Assembly (NCBI GenBank): GCA_963580455.1
Contig: OY756957.1
Location: 23,900,501 to 23,964,500, forward strand
DNA: 64,000 bases
From: Euonymus europaeus
Lineage: Eukaryota; Streptophyta; Magnoliopsida; Celastrales; Celastraceae
Direction: 5' to 3'
In this document: in pieces, positions 11,746 through 24,044 of the stretch
Layout: each line of letters opens with the position of its first letter
How positions within the stretch are numbered: position 1 is the stretch's first letter
Made by a program: the position numbers and the translations under genes
Notes under the pieces: model-generated
What the model was told of the DNA's origin: nothing
Databases searched by the model: none
The model's input: the letters and a program-made list of their open reading frames with translations, nothing else

Positions 11746-14700
11746 TTCTTCTAGTGAGATTTGAAGTGGGGAGTCAAACGGTCAATCCAGTTGCACCATT
11801 CTAATGGAGAGCATGGCTATGACTTTAGTTCAATTAAATAGCAAAATGGCTTAGTTACTTTTCCATGTAGAAATTCTAACTTGTTGATAAAAGAGATTGG
11901 AGACTTTGATGGTGATGGGTCAACAATACCTATGGCATGATGCTTGCGAATCATATGAACTGGAGAACAAGGGTCTGGAGCATTAGAGGCTGGCAAGATA
12001 ATAAATAAATAAAAAAAGAGGGATGTGAGTTATAGGGAAAGTGTGAAAATACAACATGATAAAATAAAGGATATATACCATGGTAAACAGTGTGAACAAA
12101 TCCGAGGGGAAAACCTGCAAAATCAATAGGTATGTTTTTGTCATGAGACTTTGGATTTTAGCTAGTAAAAGCTAAAATAGTGCTTTGGAATTTTAGGTAT
12201 AAGGTTTTGAGTGTTAAAAGTAAACTTTACTGGTTGTCCCAGTAGGTTTTAATCGTATAACTAAGATGTTTGAGATCATGCCAAAAGTTCCTAGAAACTA
12301 TGCCATGCTAAACCATTATTTAATCACACCCGACTCACCCAAAAATAATGAAAGTTAGTAGAGCCAAGGATAATATTCGCGTTAGGCTCATGAATCTAGA
12401 GGAAGAATTGACATACTTGTAGAGTTACGGATGAGACATCAATGAGGATATAGAGAGTGGTAAGTCTGGTTTTACTATTAGAGAGTTCTAGGGTGAGAGA
12501 AAAGAAGAAGAAGAAGAAAGTAATTTTAAATGGGTTTATTGAGAAAGTACATTGATCGGAATGGGAAAGGTCTCTGAGGTTTTTAATTTCAAATTTAATG
12601 TCAAATATGTCAAGTAGTATTGGAAGGGGTGAGTAAAATGTATCAAGAGAATAACTCTAATTATAGAAAAGTGCATCAGATGACACGTGTAACACGTGGA
12701 GAGTGTTTGAAGCTGGAGAATCTAAATGGCGGTATATTTACGAAATCAACTTTGATGTTTTATCAAAGATTGCTTGTTCGGGGGTATTGTTTACACTAAT
12801 CGGCTTGGCCAAATTGGCCCATAATATGGAGAGGATTATGAAAATGTTGGATTGGCCCAAATAAGATCATGGCCACCCAATGCAATCAAATGGTGACATT
12901 TAGAAGATAGAGGGCAAGACACATGGTATAACTAGTTGTGAAGATCAAGGAATTAAGAGCTGAGTTGGTTAGAAGTTGAACGAGTTAACTAGAGATGAGG
13001 AGCTAGTGCATAAAACATTAGAGGCAGTTAAGAACATGTGGCGGATCAAGATACAATTTCATGAATAGTATTTTCATGTTGAGAAATTCCAAAATTATGA
13101 TCATTGGCAGTGTAGAAAATAGTGATGTATGATGACAGACGTGAAGCGCACAAAGTTAGTTGTGATTACATGGTAACACAAGAGTAAAACATGAGGAAAA
13201 TGGTAATATAGGAAAGAAATAAGAAATAGGGTTAGAAAAGTGTGAGAAATGACTGTTGGTTCTTCAAGTTGATATTTATAAAAGCAAAACAAGGGCAAGA
13301 GGAAAGGCTCGCAAAAATTCAATCTAAAATAGAACTTCAAGCAAGATACATAATCTTTTTAGTCGAGTTGAGTCATCCTTGTTATTCTTTTCAGTTCATT
13401 TTATCCCTTAAGCATGCATACATATTCCTGTGTTCAAATTTTCTTTCGTTCACAATGTCAATAACTTTCTTCAAGTTCAATTCAATGGCAATCAAATCTT
13501 TAAGTGTTAGCAAAGCTATTTCAGTTTAGTGAAGAATCTAAAGCTATTTTAAGTCTCTTCTTAGCTTGTAGAATCGTATGATTCCTAGAATTCCAATGCT
13601 TAACTCTTCAGTTCACTTAATTAATTCATCACCTTGAGATCTTAGCGTCTCTGGCACTCTTATTCATCCAATCAACAAGGGCCACGTGTATGCTTGCAAA
13701 CAAAAAAGTAAACAATTACCATAGCAAATAATAATTAATTGACAATAATATTAATAATTATAATAAATATCTGACCAAACAAATTAAAACTGTCAAACTA
13801 ATACTGTCATTGATTAAAACCAAAATCACACTGTTTTGTCACACATCTACATATGGCCTGCTCCTATGTACTGTTGACAATTTTGTTCTGTATACAAATG
13901 AAATTTCGAAATAAAATATCAATCAAAAGACAAGCATATTAGGTAACTGGCCACTCTACACAGAGTAACTATGTCCATATTGTCCTGTTCTTGTTGCTTT
14001 ATATAATGCACAACAAAGACTTCACCACACTACATCCTTTACTTCACAAGAACTTCACATCCGTTTCGATAGGGATATAATGATTACAATATTAACTAAA
14101 AATATGTGAATAAAAAAATACTCATATTTGATAAGTATCTATATTATTTATTCGGAAACTTATCAGAGGTGCAAGAATAGACCACGCTTGCCCCTCCCTT
14201 TTTCAGCAATCCAAAGCTTTTGCATCATAGTTACCGTCTTTGATGTGGGATGTATTTTCAGAAAACAACAAAAAAGAGACTCCTAATATGGAGTACAATT
14301 TCACTTAGCCCCAATAATACCAGTGATTGCAATAATATCAAAAGCCATAATAAATGACCTAAGAACCAGACTTTTTGATTCAAATGTGAGGACAATGTCT
14401 TTTTCGAATGAGTGATGAAATATGTGTAATTGATAGAATATAACTTTGACCTTTAGACATTTCGTACGTGCCTAAACGGTTATCGTGATACTTGTACATA
14501 CTTTAATTTTCTCACCTGATGACAATACGTATGGCTAAATTTCAGCATGCGATCATGAGAATATGCTCTCAATAAAAAGTCCATACGATTAGACTTCAGA
14601 TAAACATCACTAGACAATCACCCAAGTGGTTAACAGTTGTAATTGATCAAGCTGTTTGGTTAAGAAAATCACCAACAATAGAAACTTAGCTAGTTTTGGA

Positions 14701-14795
14701 ATCATATTACCAAAAGAAGACTGACAAAACTAGTTGAGGTTTCAATGCCATATCTTATCCAACAACATGCATTGAATCTTCTTTGCACCACCACG
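11746..14795. other. Intergenic DNA, no gene recognised
   Basis: Both strands carry only short open stretches without recognisable domains. The 13101-13529 region has longer open frames on both strands but no known motif. Some of 11746-12600 may be upstream remains of the PMD relic. Confidence 0.4.
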
Positions 14796-15657
14796 CAGTG
14801 GCGGAGCTACCTGTATTTCAGGAGGGGCAGTGGCCCCCCCTGAACTTTTCAAAAATATCCTATATATTTTAAATTTTTCATTTTCGCCCCTCCTCAATTG
14901 TTCATTTTCGCCCCTCCTCAATTGTTTATTTTGGGTTAAGGTGTGTGTTTAGATAGTAAATGGATTGATCCATATCAAGTTATTGGGCAGCCCATTTAAA
15001 TATTGTAAGTTGTCTTCAAATGAATTGGGCTGCCCATTTAAATGTTTTAAGTTATCTTCAAAAGTGTGTGGCCCATTTAAATGTTCTTTAATTAAATATT
15101 GCAGATATGCGCACTTCTGATATGTTTTCAAAAATTCATGGAATTACTGATCTTGCTGTAAAATTGGTGGGAACAAAAAATCATTTGGTGTATCCATTAG
15201 TCTACAAACTAATTAAGTTAGCATTAACTTTACCTGTTGCAACTGCAACCGTTGAAAGAGCATTTTCAGCAATGAAGATTGTGAAACAGCGATTGCGCAA
15301 TCGCATGAGAGATGAATGGCTAAATGATTGTTTGATTCCATACATTGAGAAAAAAGTTTTTGATCAGGTTCCTAATGAAGCTATCATCCAATATTATCAA
15401 AATATGAAGACTCGAAGGAAACAGTTATAGTTTAGAAGCGGTAAACTATTGTTGGGGTATTTTCTTATCACTTATGTAATTGAACAAAGTTATTTGAATG
15501 TTTTATGCAAGTTGTTTAAGTGAATTTCTAGTGAATTAATAAATTAGTTGACTTACAACAACTCTTTTTTCGTTTGTATAAAACATGTCAAAAAAAAATT
15601 TCGGGGCGCTGCCCTGAACCCCGCCCCCCCTAATCGTAAGAGCTAGCTCCGCCCCTG
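14796..15657 (+). mobile_element. Non-autonomous hAT deletion derivative
   Basis: Ends are CAGTGGCGGAGCTA on the left and the inverse of CAGGGGCGGAGCTA on the right (13 of 14 positions agree). Flanking 8-mers are CCACCACG (14788-14795) and GCACCACG (15658-15665), 7 of 8 matching, as expected for an old hAT 8-bp duplication. It is 862 bp long and keeps only the C-terminal part of the transposase. Its ends resemble those of the 3.5-kb hAT element at 41498-45033, so both probably belong to one CAGTGGCG-type family. Confidence 0.8.
15107..15430 (+). pseudogene. hAT transposase C-terminal dimerisation domain remnant
   Basis: This 107-codon open stretch carries the hAT C-terminal dimerisation signature: LTLPVATATVERAFSAMKIV followed by KQRLRNRMRDEWLNDCL. 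The family uses this region for dimerisation, and its E-R-x-F-S-x-M/L-x-x-x-K motif is visible. The N-terminal zinc finger and most of the catalytic region are absent, so it cannot be an active transposase. It ends at its own TAG inside the element's terminal repeats. Confidence 0.85.
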
Positions 15658-15665
15658 GCACCACG

Positions 15666-16742
15666 TACATCCACATGCATGGAAGTTTCTTCCCCAAAAT
15701 CCTACTCCCTCAAACATTCACCATCTAGGCATCTACCTTATCAGTTATCACAGATCGAATAACGCACGCATCAAATTTTCCCTTCAATTTCTTTCATGTT
15801 CTTACAGATAACGTTACTCCTAATAAAATAAGGCACTTAATGCATGCATTAGGGCACATGCACTTACATCCATGCACAGCAGTATATCCAGGATACAAAC
15901 TCATTGGGACAACATAATTAAACAAGCGCTTTGAGGGAACGCCCATTTTTTTTTTAGGTTATTTATGTGGCATGAAAATATTTTTTTGATATTTTTTGGC
16001 AGATCAATTACCGAATTTGAGAAGCCCTATTGGGCCTAGTAATTTTTTAATAGAGGACCTAATATATTTTGTTTGGGGGCTGATAGATTTTGCCCCGTAC
16101 ATATAACATATTTTACATAATTTAATTGGAAGGTTGTATTTCATTGGGGGCTCGATACATTGTTTCTAAGGATATGATACAATTTGTCCATACCTATAAC
16201 ATATTTTATATAATTTGACTGGGCCACCATGCCCCTACTAAAGTGGTCTGAGTCCGGCTTTGCCCATGCATGGACTAAATCAGTATAAATTCAATCCAAA
16301 CAATTGCTCAGTATAAATTCAATCCAAACAATTGCTCGGCCCGATTTGGTTGTTCTACAATACATACAATGACAATACTAACAGCGTCTAGCCCAATGAG
16401 TTTGCTTCAAAGTCACAACCTTATCAACATTGTCCATGACTTTCATTAGATAAGCATTATATAGTCCATTGTTTTTTTTTGTAACTTTCTCCAATCTCTC
16501 CAGACAAAGTAAACAAAATCCCTCTGAAAGAAACCTAACTTTTGGTGAAACCCACCTAGATGTTTCCCTAGTTAGTCTCTTCACCTATTATTTTTATTTA
16601 AAAAAAAAAGATGCATATTCATCTATCCTAATATGGAAGCGCAATTATAGAGAACCAAAAAGTAGTATAGTACAATAAATAATGTCTTGGTTTCCAATAT
16701 AAGGCCTCTCAAAGGCAATAAGAGACTAAACAACACAAAGGT
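15666..16742. other. Intergenic DNA with possible MITE relic
   Basis: No gene is recognised. A stretch from about 15881 to 16253 begins agcagtatatccagga and ends gtccggctttgc, with CCATGCA on both outer sides. It may be a degenerate transposon, but the terminal repeats are weak. Confidence 0.3.
16281..16336. repeat. Exact 28-bp tandem duplication
   Basis: Two adjacent identical copies of a 28-bp unit starting cagtataaattcaatccaaa, at 16281-16308 and 16309-16336. Confidence 0.95.
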
Positions 16743-17075
16743 ATGGCTAGTGGGGAAGTGGTGAAGACAGCGCAGTGTGGGTGCTGTGGGATGTGGGAGG
16801 AGTGCACCGTGGGATACATAGTTTGGGTGCAAGAGAGGTTTGGTGGTGTGTGGGTTTGTGGCCTATGTGAGGAGGCTGTCAAGGATGAGCAACAACGGCT
16901 CGGCGTAGGCATAGATCTGGCTTTGAGGGTTCATGCTATGTTCAGAGAAGCAGTGCATGCTGATCCGGACGCTCAAATCGTTCCGTCCATTGTTCAGCTG
17001 ATCAAGAAGATCATATCTGCTGCTGCTGCTGCTTCTTCTTCCACCACTACTACTTCAATATCCAAGGTTTCTTAA
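16743..17075 (+). CDS. DUF1677 family protein
   Basis: A single-exon 110-codon frame. The N-terminal half has the cysteine pattern typical of the plant DUF1677 family: CGCCGMWEECT (residues about 12-22), then a VWVCGLCEEAVKDE block (about 36-49). A weakly helical middle (ALRVHAMFREAVHADP) follows, then a low-complexity Ala/Ser/Thr tail (about 90-105) from trinucleotide runs. The family is plant-specific and of unknown biochemical role; paired cysteines suggest metal binding. The ATG chosen is the first in frame and gives the usual family length. It is tail-to-tail with the annexin gene, about 310 bp apart. Confidence 0.82.
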   Translation: MASGEVVKTAQCGCCGMWEECTVGYIVWVQERFGGVWVCGLCEEAVKDEQQRLGVGIDLALRVHAMFREAVHADPDAQIVPSIVQLIKKIISAAAAASSSTTTTSISKVS

Positions 17076-17386
17076 TTATTGGCATGCTATATACTCCTTG
17101 CTAAATAATGCCCGCTTACTTTGATGCTTGTATCTAACTGAAGTTCCTAATGTCCAGTTCTACCAAATGAAACCTGTATAATTGTTACTTTCAGGGGAGG
17201 TGGGTGTGTAGACCAAGAACCACCTAATTCACACCAAATCAAATCCTGTACTAAATCATTCTAGAAAATCGTAACTGACATGATTCAAGAAATCATTCAA
17301 TCCACACACGACACAATGCACAGCTAGAGAAGTATAAGGATTCTAACAGCAGTGGAGGTATTTAGAGATAGGTACTTCAACTATGG

Positions 17387-20300
17387 CTAATTGTTTGGAC
17401 CCAAAAGAGAGAGCAGGAAGGTCCGGTAATGACCTGATGTTTCCGAGTGAACCGCATCATTCAAGGTCTTCTTGTACCTTTTCCGGTACTCAGCTTTTAT
17501 GTATTGCATATCAATCTCAGTCCTTGTCACAATTACCCTTATGAGAGTTGTGTCACGGGTGCCCAAGCCTTGCATTGCCTTGTGCAGCACCTGCAAAGTT
17601 TTACGAAGGGTTAAGTTCATCTGTGAATAAGAACTTGGACACAAATAAATGAATGAAACACAAAACAATGCCAAATAGAGCACGAAGAAAGACATCAAAC
17701 AGTGATCTTGTTAGAGATTCAAAGCATGATTTCATTTAGAGTACCTTAGCAAAATATCTTCCGGGATTCACAGCGCATTGTAGAATTGTCAGCAACGCAT
17801 GCTCAAAATATCCAGAAGTCTCTTTCTTAACTGCCTGATAGAGATTTAATTCCATTTAGCGTCAAAAGCAAATTTCCAAGAGTAAAGACATATGACAGAG
17901 ATCAAACAAAAATATACCTTTTTCAGAGATTTTCCATACATGTCGTGATAAGCATAACAGATAGCAGATAATTGTGCCCGGCTTCGCTGACTGAAGATGC
18001 TAATAAAGGTCTTCTCATCGGTTCCCAATCTCTTCTCACCTGCTTTGTATAAAACCTTTGCATCTCTCTCAGCCATCTCTTTACTAACTTCAATCCCTTC
18101 GGAACGAGGCGTGCTTACATATGCCAGCAATAGCTGCACCGATATTTTAGTATCAGTAAGTCCTTCAAATTCTCTGAATGATTGTCCAAAAACAAGGGGA
18201 AATTGCACGTTCAACCCACAGTTAAAGAGCATTAGTTGAACAATCATGTTCATGGAGTTCAACCTTGGCTGCCATTAACCCTACCAATAACTTTCATATC
18301 AATTAGTACAAGTATTCTCCACATCTATTAACATGTCCACATAGGGACACGATATTTGCTTGAGAAACTATGAATCCTGCTAACTGGTATTTTTTGACAC
18401 TGATGCTGTATCCATCAGTTCTCACACAAAAAAAAAAAAACAGTTCATTCATATACCACTATCTGTATCAGTAGATTGCTAGCCAAGAATAGATTGAGTC
18501 CTCAACAAAGAAAGTAGATGTTAAAACCCTAATTTTGGAGCCTTTTTTGAGCCCATTGCCAACATTGAGCGACCAACTATGTTTTGTTTGTCTCACTGCT
18601 CTAATTCATAGAAGACTCTTACACCATGACATAAGCTCTTACACATTCAGTATAAGGTTTTAAACCTATTTACCATGGACTAATTTTAGACTGACATAGT
18701 ACAGAATTTCCAAACACTAAGCCTTAGCCACTGCTGCAACGTAAACAACTAAAAAGTCACTAAAGTGTCAATAGGAAATTAGGAATGCAGAAGGTTTACC
18801 TTCTTATGATCCCCAGAGGCCTGAAATTCAATATCATGCTCTAGATGAACGCCAAATTTTGCATAATACTGCTGTTTGATTATTTGAATCTGAGACGGGG
18901 TCCGAGAGCAGATGACTTCAGTTGCACCTTCAAGGTTTATTTTTTCCAGACTCAATCCCTGCTTGACAACAACTGCATCTCGTCCAGGCAGATCATGCAT
19001 CCAGAGCATAACAGCTGTCTGAAAATTATACGATTACAAAATTGTTAATACTGAAAAATAAACCAGAGATAATAATAAATTTAAGGAACAACAATCGGAT
19101 ACTCTTGAGCTAAAGTTCATAATAGTGGGAGGATACAAGTTTCTACTTGTGATTGATAAAATATGATCGACATAAACTCTATGGAAACATAACAGCACGA
19201 AGTGATGTTATGTATGAACCTCTAGATTGCCAGTAAGCTCTGATTTCAGGCGTTTAAGAATGTCTTCCGAATACATTGCCTTGTACTCCTGGCTAATTAG
19301 AGCACGCTGTGTTGCATCTCGATGTGCAAGGATATTGACAACTGCTGCAGTATCACATCCAAAACCTGCATAGCAAAAATACATTAGATTCAAATAAAAG
19401 GTAAGAAATATATTTATAGAACGAGCAATTCCAACATTTCAAGTCAAAATTTTACAACAGAACATCATGGTTTTGTGATTCCTGCAACATATTGTTAAAT
19501 TAGAAACTGTTCAGCATAAACTGACAGCAATAATCACGCTCATTTGTAACAGATAATTCAATTTAAAACATATTCATGAACTACTAAGAGTTTATACATG
19601 CAACAAGTTCTCTTACGGCAAACCACTTGAGAGATAGCAGATAGCTTAGTGGTGCATCTTCCGAACCAAACCATATGGACTCGAAAGGTCATAACTTTGA
19701 TTCCCACGGAGAGCAATACACCTTTATAGTCATGCGATCAACTTTGGCCCAACTTATACTATCGTCAGGTGAGAAAATTTTATATGACCACGGCCTTGAC
19801 GAAGCGAGTTTAAGCTCATATGGGATGTCCAAAGGACAAATGTGTCCAATGTCGTTCTCGGTTTAAAAAAATAAAAAAATAATCTCAAACGGCTCCAATC
19901 AGTCAATTTAACCAGAGCAGAGAAGCATAACTTCCTACCAAACTAAACCCCAAACAAAGTTTGTCAAATTTCTTTATATTTTGGTGTTCCATGGAAAATC
20001 ACACAGCTTGTCATAGGAAAACCCATATCGTAGCAATTCCTTCCAATTATTGAAAGAAATGATACAAAAAATTTAATTTCAAGCGTTGGCCAAGGAACAC
20101 AGATGGACAAAGAACACTAATTATGGCGTCACTATAACTTGAAAAAATAAAAACTTTGTCATGATTCATCAAAATGTTCCACTTGTCATAGAAAAAACCC
20201 TATCATAGAGACTCCATTATCTCCACCCAAAAAAAAAAAAAATCGAACCTCAAAAACAGTAAAGTCCAAATCATTTGAAAAGACAGCCAATAATTGACCA

Positions 20301-20567
20301 AAAAGTGAGAAATTGAATTCAGAAGGATTCATCAGAATATTCCTTGAATCATATTTTTTCCCTGACGATAAAACTAGTTAGAGATGGAAGCTTCTTCTCC
20401 CAAGAAATCAAATTAATTGTTTCTTATGAAAACAGAGTGAACCAATAAGAACACACAAACACCCCAAGGAGTGTGCCACTGAAAGGGTTACCTTTGAAAG
20501 CACGATGAAGCTGTATGGCATCGTCTCTTGGGGACATAGCCACCGGAGGAACGCTTAGCGTGGCCAT
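17387..20567 (-). CDS. Annexin, D5-like, six exons, 316 aa
   Basis: A calcium-dependent phospholipid-binding protein of the cytosol and membranes. Exons on the minus strand: 20567-20492, 19365-19220, 19018-18800, 18133-17918, 17834-17745 and 17590-17387. All five introns have GT/AG borders, and the lengths sum to 316 codons plus a TAG stop, the usual plant annexin size. Four annexin repeats are visible. The first has the type II calcium loop GFGCD with [14 protein letters not shown]. The second has [17 protein letters not shown]. The third is degenerate ([18 protein letters not shown]). The fourth has [20 protein letters not shown] with the acidic partner in [19 protein letters not shown]. 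This C terminus is closest in my memory to Arabidopsis annexin D5. The start gives MATLSVPP before the conserved [15 protein letters not shown]. No lesion is seen, so the gene looks functional. Confidence 0.93.
19630..19885 (+). repeat. tRNA-derived SINE in annexin intron 1
   Basis: An A-box-like segment (gatagcttagtggtgcatc, near 19640) is followed by a B-box-like segment (aactttgattcccac, near 19693). A shared SINE-type body and an A-rich end (aaaaaaataaaaaaat, about 19865-19880) come after it. It lies within intron 1 of the annexin gene (19366-20491), antisense to that gene. Confidence 0.6.
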
Positions 20568-20690
20568 TCACACTCTTTTCTTCTTCTTCTTCTCCTTCTT
20601 CTTCTCTTCTTCTCCTCCTCCTCCTCCTCCTCCTCCTTCTTCTCCTTCTCCTTCTTCTCCTTCTCTTTTTCTCTCTGTGGCACGAAAGAA
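20568..20690 (-). promoter_or_regulatory. Homopurine GAA/GGA tract in the annexin 5' leader
   Basis: Directly upstream of the annexin ATG, the minus strand is an almost pure purine tract of GAA, GGA and GAGAA units (about 20577-20672; the plus strand reads ttcttctcc and cctcctcc). It would lie in the 5' leader or core promoter. GA-rich leaders are known targets of plant BPC/GAGA-binding proteins and can form triplex DNA; a role here is inference. Confidence 0.6.
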
Positions 20691-21690
20691 AGAAACAGAG
20701 AGAAAGCAAAGACAGAAAAGCAGGACAGCGTGTGGAGGACCCAATCTGTGAGTTGTAAAATATCGGGACATATACTGATGAGAGAGCCAAGTCAAATGTT
20801 TGTTGGTCTGTCCTGAAATTCTAGTACGTGGCTAGAAACAGAGCGAGCTTTTAAGTTTTGAAAAAACCTGATTTTGCAGGGCAACGCAACGCAGCGACGA
20901 ATGGATTACGCGTGGAACGATTACGCGGTATTCTGACACACACGGCCCAATCTCGATAATACCAAAAGGCCCACAAACGCCATACCTGTCATGAGCCCTG
21001 CTGTAATCTATTTTTGGTGTATTAAAATTTTAATGTTTTTAAAAACTTGTAGGTATGTATTATTTCCCCTAACAATCTCAACCATTTTTTTTTCCCCTTT
21101 GAAACAAAACATTTAAATTTTGATCGCAATGAGTTTGATTTTTTTTTTAAGAAAGTTGCATTTTAACAAATGGATTTTTTTTTTAAGAAAGTTGCATTTT
21201 AACAAATGGATACTGGACATTTATGATCTTTTAGAAAAAATAAAAAATAATGTCTAAAAATGGCGAGATGTCCACTCCTATTGCTTCCTTAATTTTTCCT
21301 TTCATTATTATTTATGTGGGGTCGTTATGATCGTTATCCATTGCTTTAATACGCCCAACTATTCTTTCATCCAAACCAAGTCACCCTGATAATAAACGTG
21401 TGCCTATCTGCCAACACATCTCCATGGCAGAATACTAGAGGAACTTAGCAACACTTCGATACAAACTGATGCAAGATGGCATAGTGAGAAGAACACATGC
21501 TCGAACTTGTTGATGCGACGCATGAATATCGAATAACAAATATTCAAGAACAAGTCGGCTTGAATCTATTAATTTGACACACGAATCCTAGATATAAGAC
21601 TTCTTTAAACTATTGATTTGACATAGAATATCAAAATTTAGGCTTCAATTCTTTGATGACTCTAAGAATACCCAAAGAATTAGAAACAAA
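20691..21690. other. Annexin upstream region and intergenic DNA
   Basis: No gene is recognised. A near-perfect tandem duplication of about 37 bp (a T run followed by aagaaagttgcattttaaca) spans about 21137-21210. Confidence 0.6.
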
Positions 21691-23755
21691 TGTGACACCC
21701 TAACCCGGGAAAAAAAAGAAGAAGAAAATAACGAATATATGGGTGACACGTGTTGGGGGTTCCTTAAATAAATCCGGACTAAAAAAAAAAAAAAAATTCA
21801 CTCGGGAAAAGAAAAAGAGAAGGACAAACAAATAATATTATGAAAATTTGGGGGAATTAAGAAGAGGAATTTGTTGAGATTGGGAAGGATGGAAATCGTT
21901 CGTTATGAACAAATAAATGTAAAATATGTCCTCTTTAATGATTTAGTTATGGAAAAATTGGAAACTGAAGATTGATAGGGTGAAAATGGTGGGAGTATTT
22001 TGTTGTAAAAGACAAGGAAATGGGATTAAGAAGTAAAAAGGGAGGAGAATGAATATTTATTAAATGAGATATATGATGGAGAAAATGTAGTAAATATGTA
22101 AAAAAAAAAGAAAAAAAAAAGAAATGAAAGGAGAGAACTCCAGAAGTGTCGAGAGAGGGAGCCATAGAAGCTGAACGGAAAAAGAAAAAAAAAACGAAGC
22201 TGAACAGAACAGAAACAGAAAAAAAGAAAGAAAGAGAAACGCACCTTCGCGCGTCAGACTTCGACGGAGCCGATCTCCCTCGTCCGGCCACCGTTGGTCG
22301 CGAAATTGGTACCAATCTATTCGTCTCTTTGAGACGTATGAAATTGCTTCAAGAATCACCTCGATCGGAGCTGTATATCTCCGGGAAAACCTCTTGGAAG
22401 TTTCGGCCTTCACAAACTTCGACGGTCGATTTCTCCCTCCTCCGATCTCCGATTGATGCAAGGCCACCACCGTTGAGTTCGTCTCGAAGAGTACTACAAA
22501 GCCCAGTTGGTGATTTTCGGCGAAAGTCGCCGGATCTCCGGTGACCCGAATAGGGGTATTTTGGGTACTATTTGATCCGTTTGATTTTTTCGGTTAAAAG
22601 TTTACCTTTTCAACTAGATCGTATATTTTACGTATTTAAGCGGTATTTAAACGTATTTGTGAGCTGGTATGTGTATTTTGGTGTAGAACTGGTATATGAG
22701 GCTTAATGATGTATGTCGGGAAAAATTATACGGGGAAGCATTGGTTCGAGTAAGATGTGAGGCACGCTTCACGAGGTAGGGAATATTATAACTTTGCGTT
22801 AATTTGGAAATTTTGGAATTTCAGTTTAATTGATAATTCGGTAAGTCTTGCGAAATATTAAATTGTGATTTTTCTGATGTAAATGTTTGGTTGGTTAAGG
22901 TGGAAATGTGGATTGTGTGTGCATGTTTGAGTATAAATAGTTGTCGTGTATAATTCTGTTATGTGATAACCCCCCTACTTCTTATTGAGAAAAGTGTTGT
23001 CTTTATACTGAATGCATGTGATTGAACATTTGTTTATATCTGAGAATTTTGGAGATTGTGGGGGTTGTGATGTGGAGATTGCAGAGATGTGGAAGAGGCC
23101 CTGTACATACAGTGGGTGATAATCCGAGTAAGGATTCGCTATGTGGTCACATAGCGAAGGGGTGGTAAGTCCTGGGTAGAAGAAAGTGCCTACCTTCCTT
23201 ACTCGTAGATTGCTTCCGGCGATGAGGTCGGAAAGCGGAGAAAATTGCTTACGGCGAGGAGGTCGGCAAGCGGAGACATATATTTTCCGGCAATGAGGTC
23301 GGAAGGCTTTCGAGGTGGTAACGGATGTTCGAGGTGGGTTGATAAATAGAAGTGTTATTTCAATTGCCGTGCTTCTGTCAATAACTATTTGTGAATGTTT
23401 TGTGTGTGAATACGGTATTCCCTACTGAGCTTCGGCTCACCCCCTATTTCCCATTGTTTTACTTTCAGGTGAAACAACTGTGACTAGTGAGACTGAGAGT
23501 GCAGACAGGACAGGGCAGTTCGTGTACATACCAGAGACGTTGCGTAAGGGTTGGGTGGACCCAGTGGATTGAGATGGCTGAGCTGGAGTCTCAGTCGGGT
23601 ATATAAGTTCCTTATGTACTATATATCTCTATCATCTATAATATAAGCATGTAGATAATTATATTATTATTATTATTAAATCACTGAGATTTGAAACTTA
23701 TAGGCGGGAGTATGAGTTAGTTACACGTCACGTGCTTGAGGATCGGGGCGTGACA
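21691..23755 (+). mobile_element. Solo LTR, 2,065 bp
   Basis: It begins TGTGACACCCTAACCCGG and ends GGATCGGGGCGTGACA, typical ends of large plant Ty3/gypsy LTRs. It is flanked by perfect 5-bp duplications ACAAA (21686-21690 and 23756-23760). No gag or pol is inside. The interior has imperfect repeats of an 'ggcgatgaggtcggaaagcgg'-like unit (about 23215-23310) and, near the 3' end, ctcacccc followed by tttcaggtgaaac. The same layout occurs in the solo LTR at 56543-59096. Open stretches on both strands inside it are not genes. Confidence 0.88.
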
Positions 23756-24044
23756 ACAAAACTAATCATCTCTTAAATTTTATTCATCCAAAACTAAAAA
23801 CACCCTCAAGGAGCTACAATCTTAAATAATACTAGAAGTCTAACCTTAAAATAACTTAATTAAAAATGAAATCATAAATCATAAGAATTATAAAAAACAT
23901 GATGAGGGCAAATTTGTCATTTTCTACTCCTTTCTCCCTCCTTCAATCCCTCCTCTTGCTCTGATTCTCCAACTCCTCAAAGTCCCAAAGCAACTCAAGA
24001 GCTTAGCTTCACTTCTTACCCCAAGCTCCTTGAGAAAAGCTGTT

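Noticed and set aside
20488..20795. Long open frames (poly-Arg, poly-Pro/Ser) in the annexin leader
   Set aside because: They come from the GAA/GGA trinucleotide tract and are open in several frames on both strands; no domain is present.
22026..22544. Open frames on both strands near 22-22.5 kb
   Set aside because: They lie entirely inside the solo LTR and are not conserved domains; LTRs of this class are non-coding.
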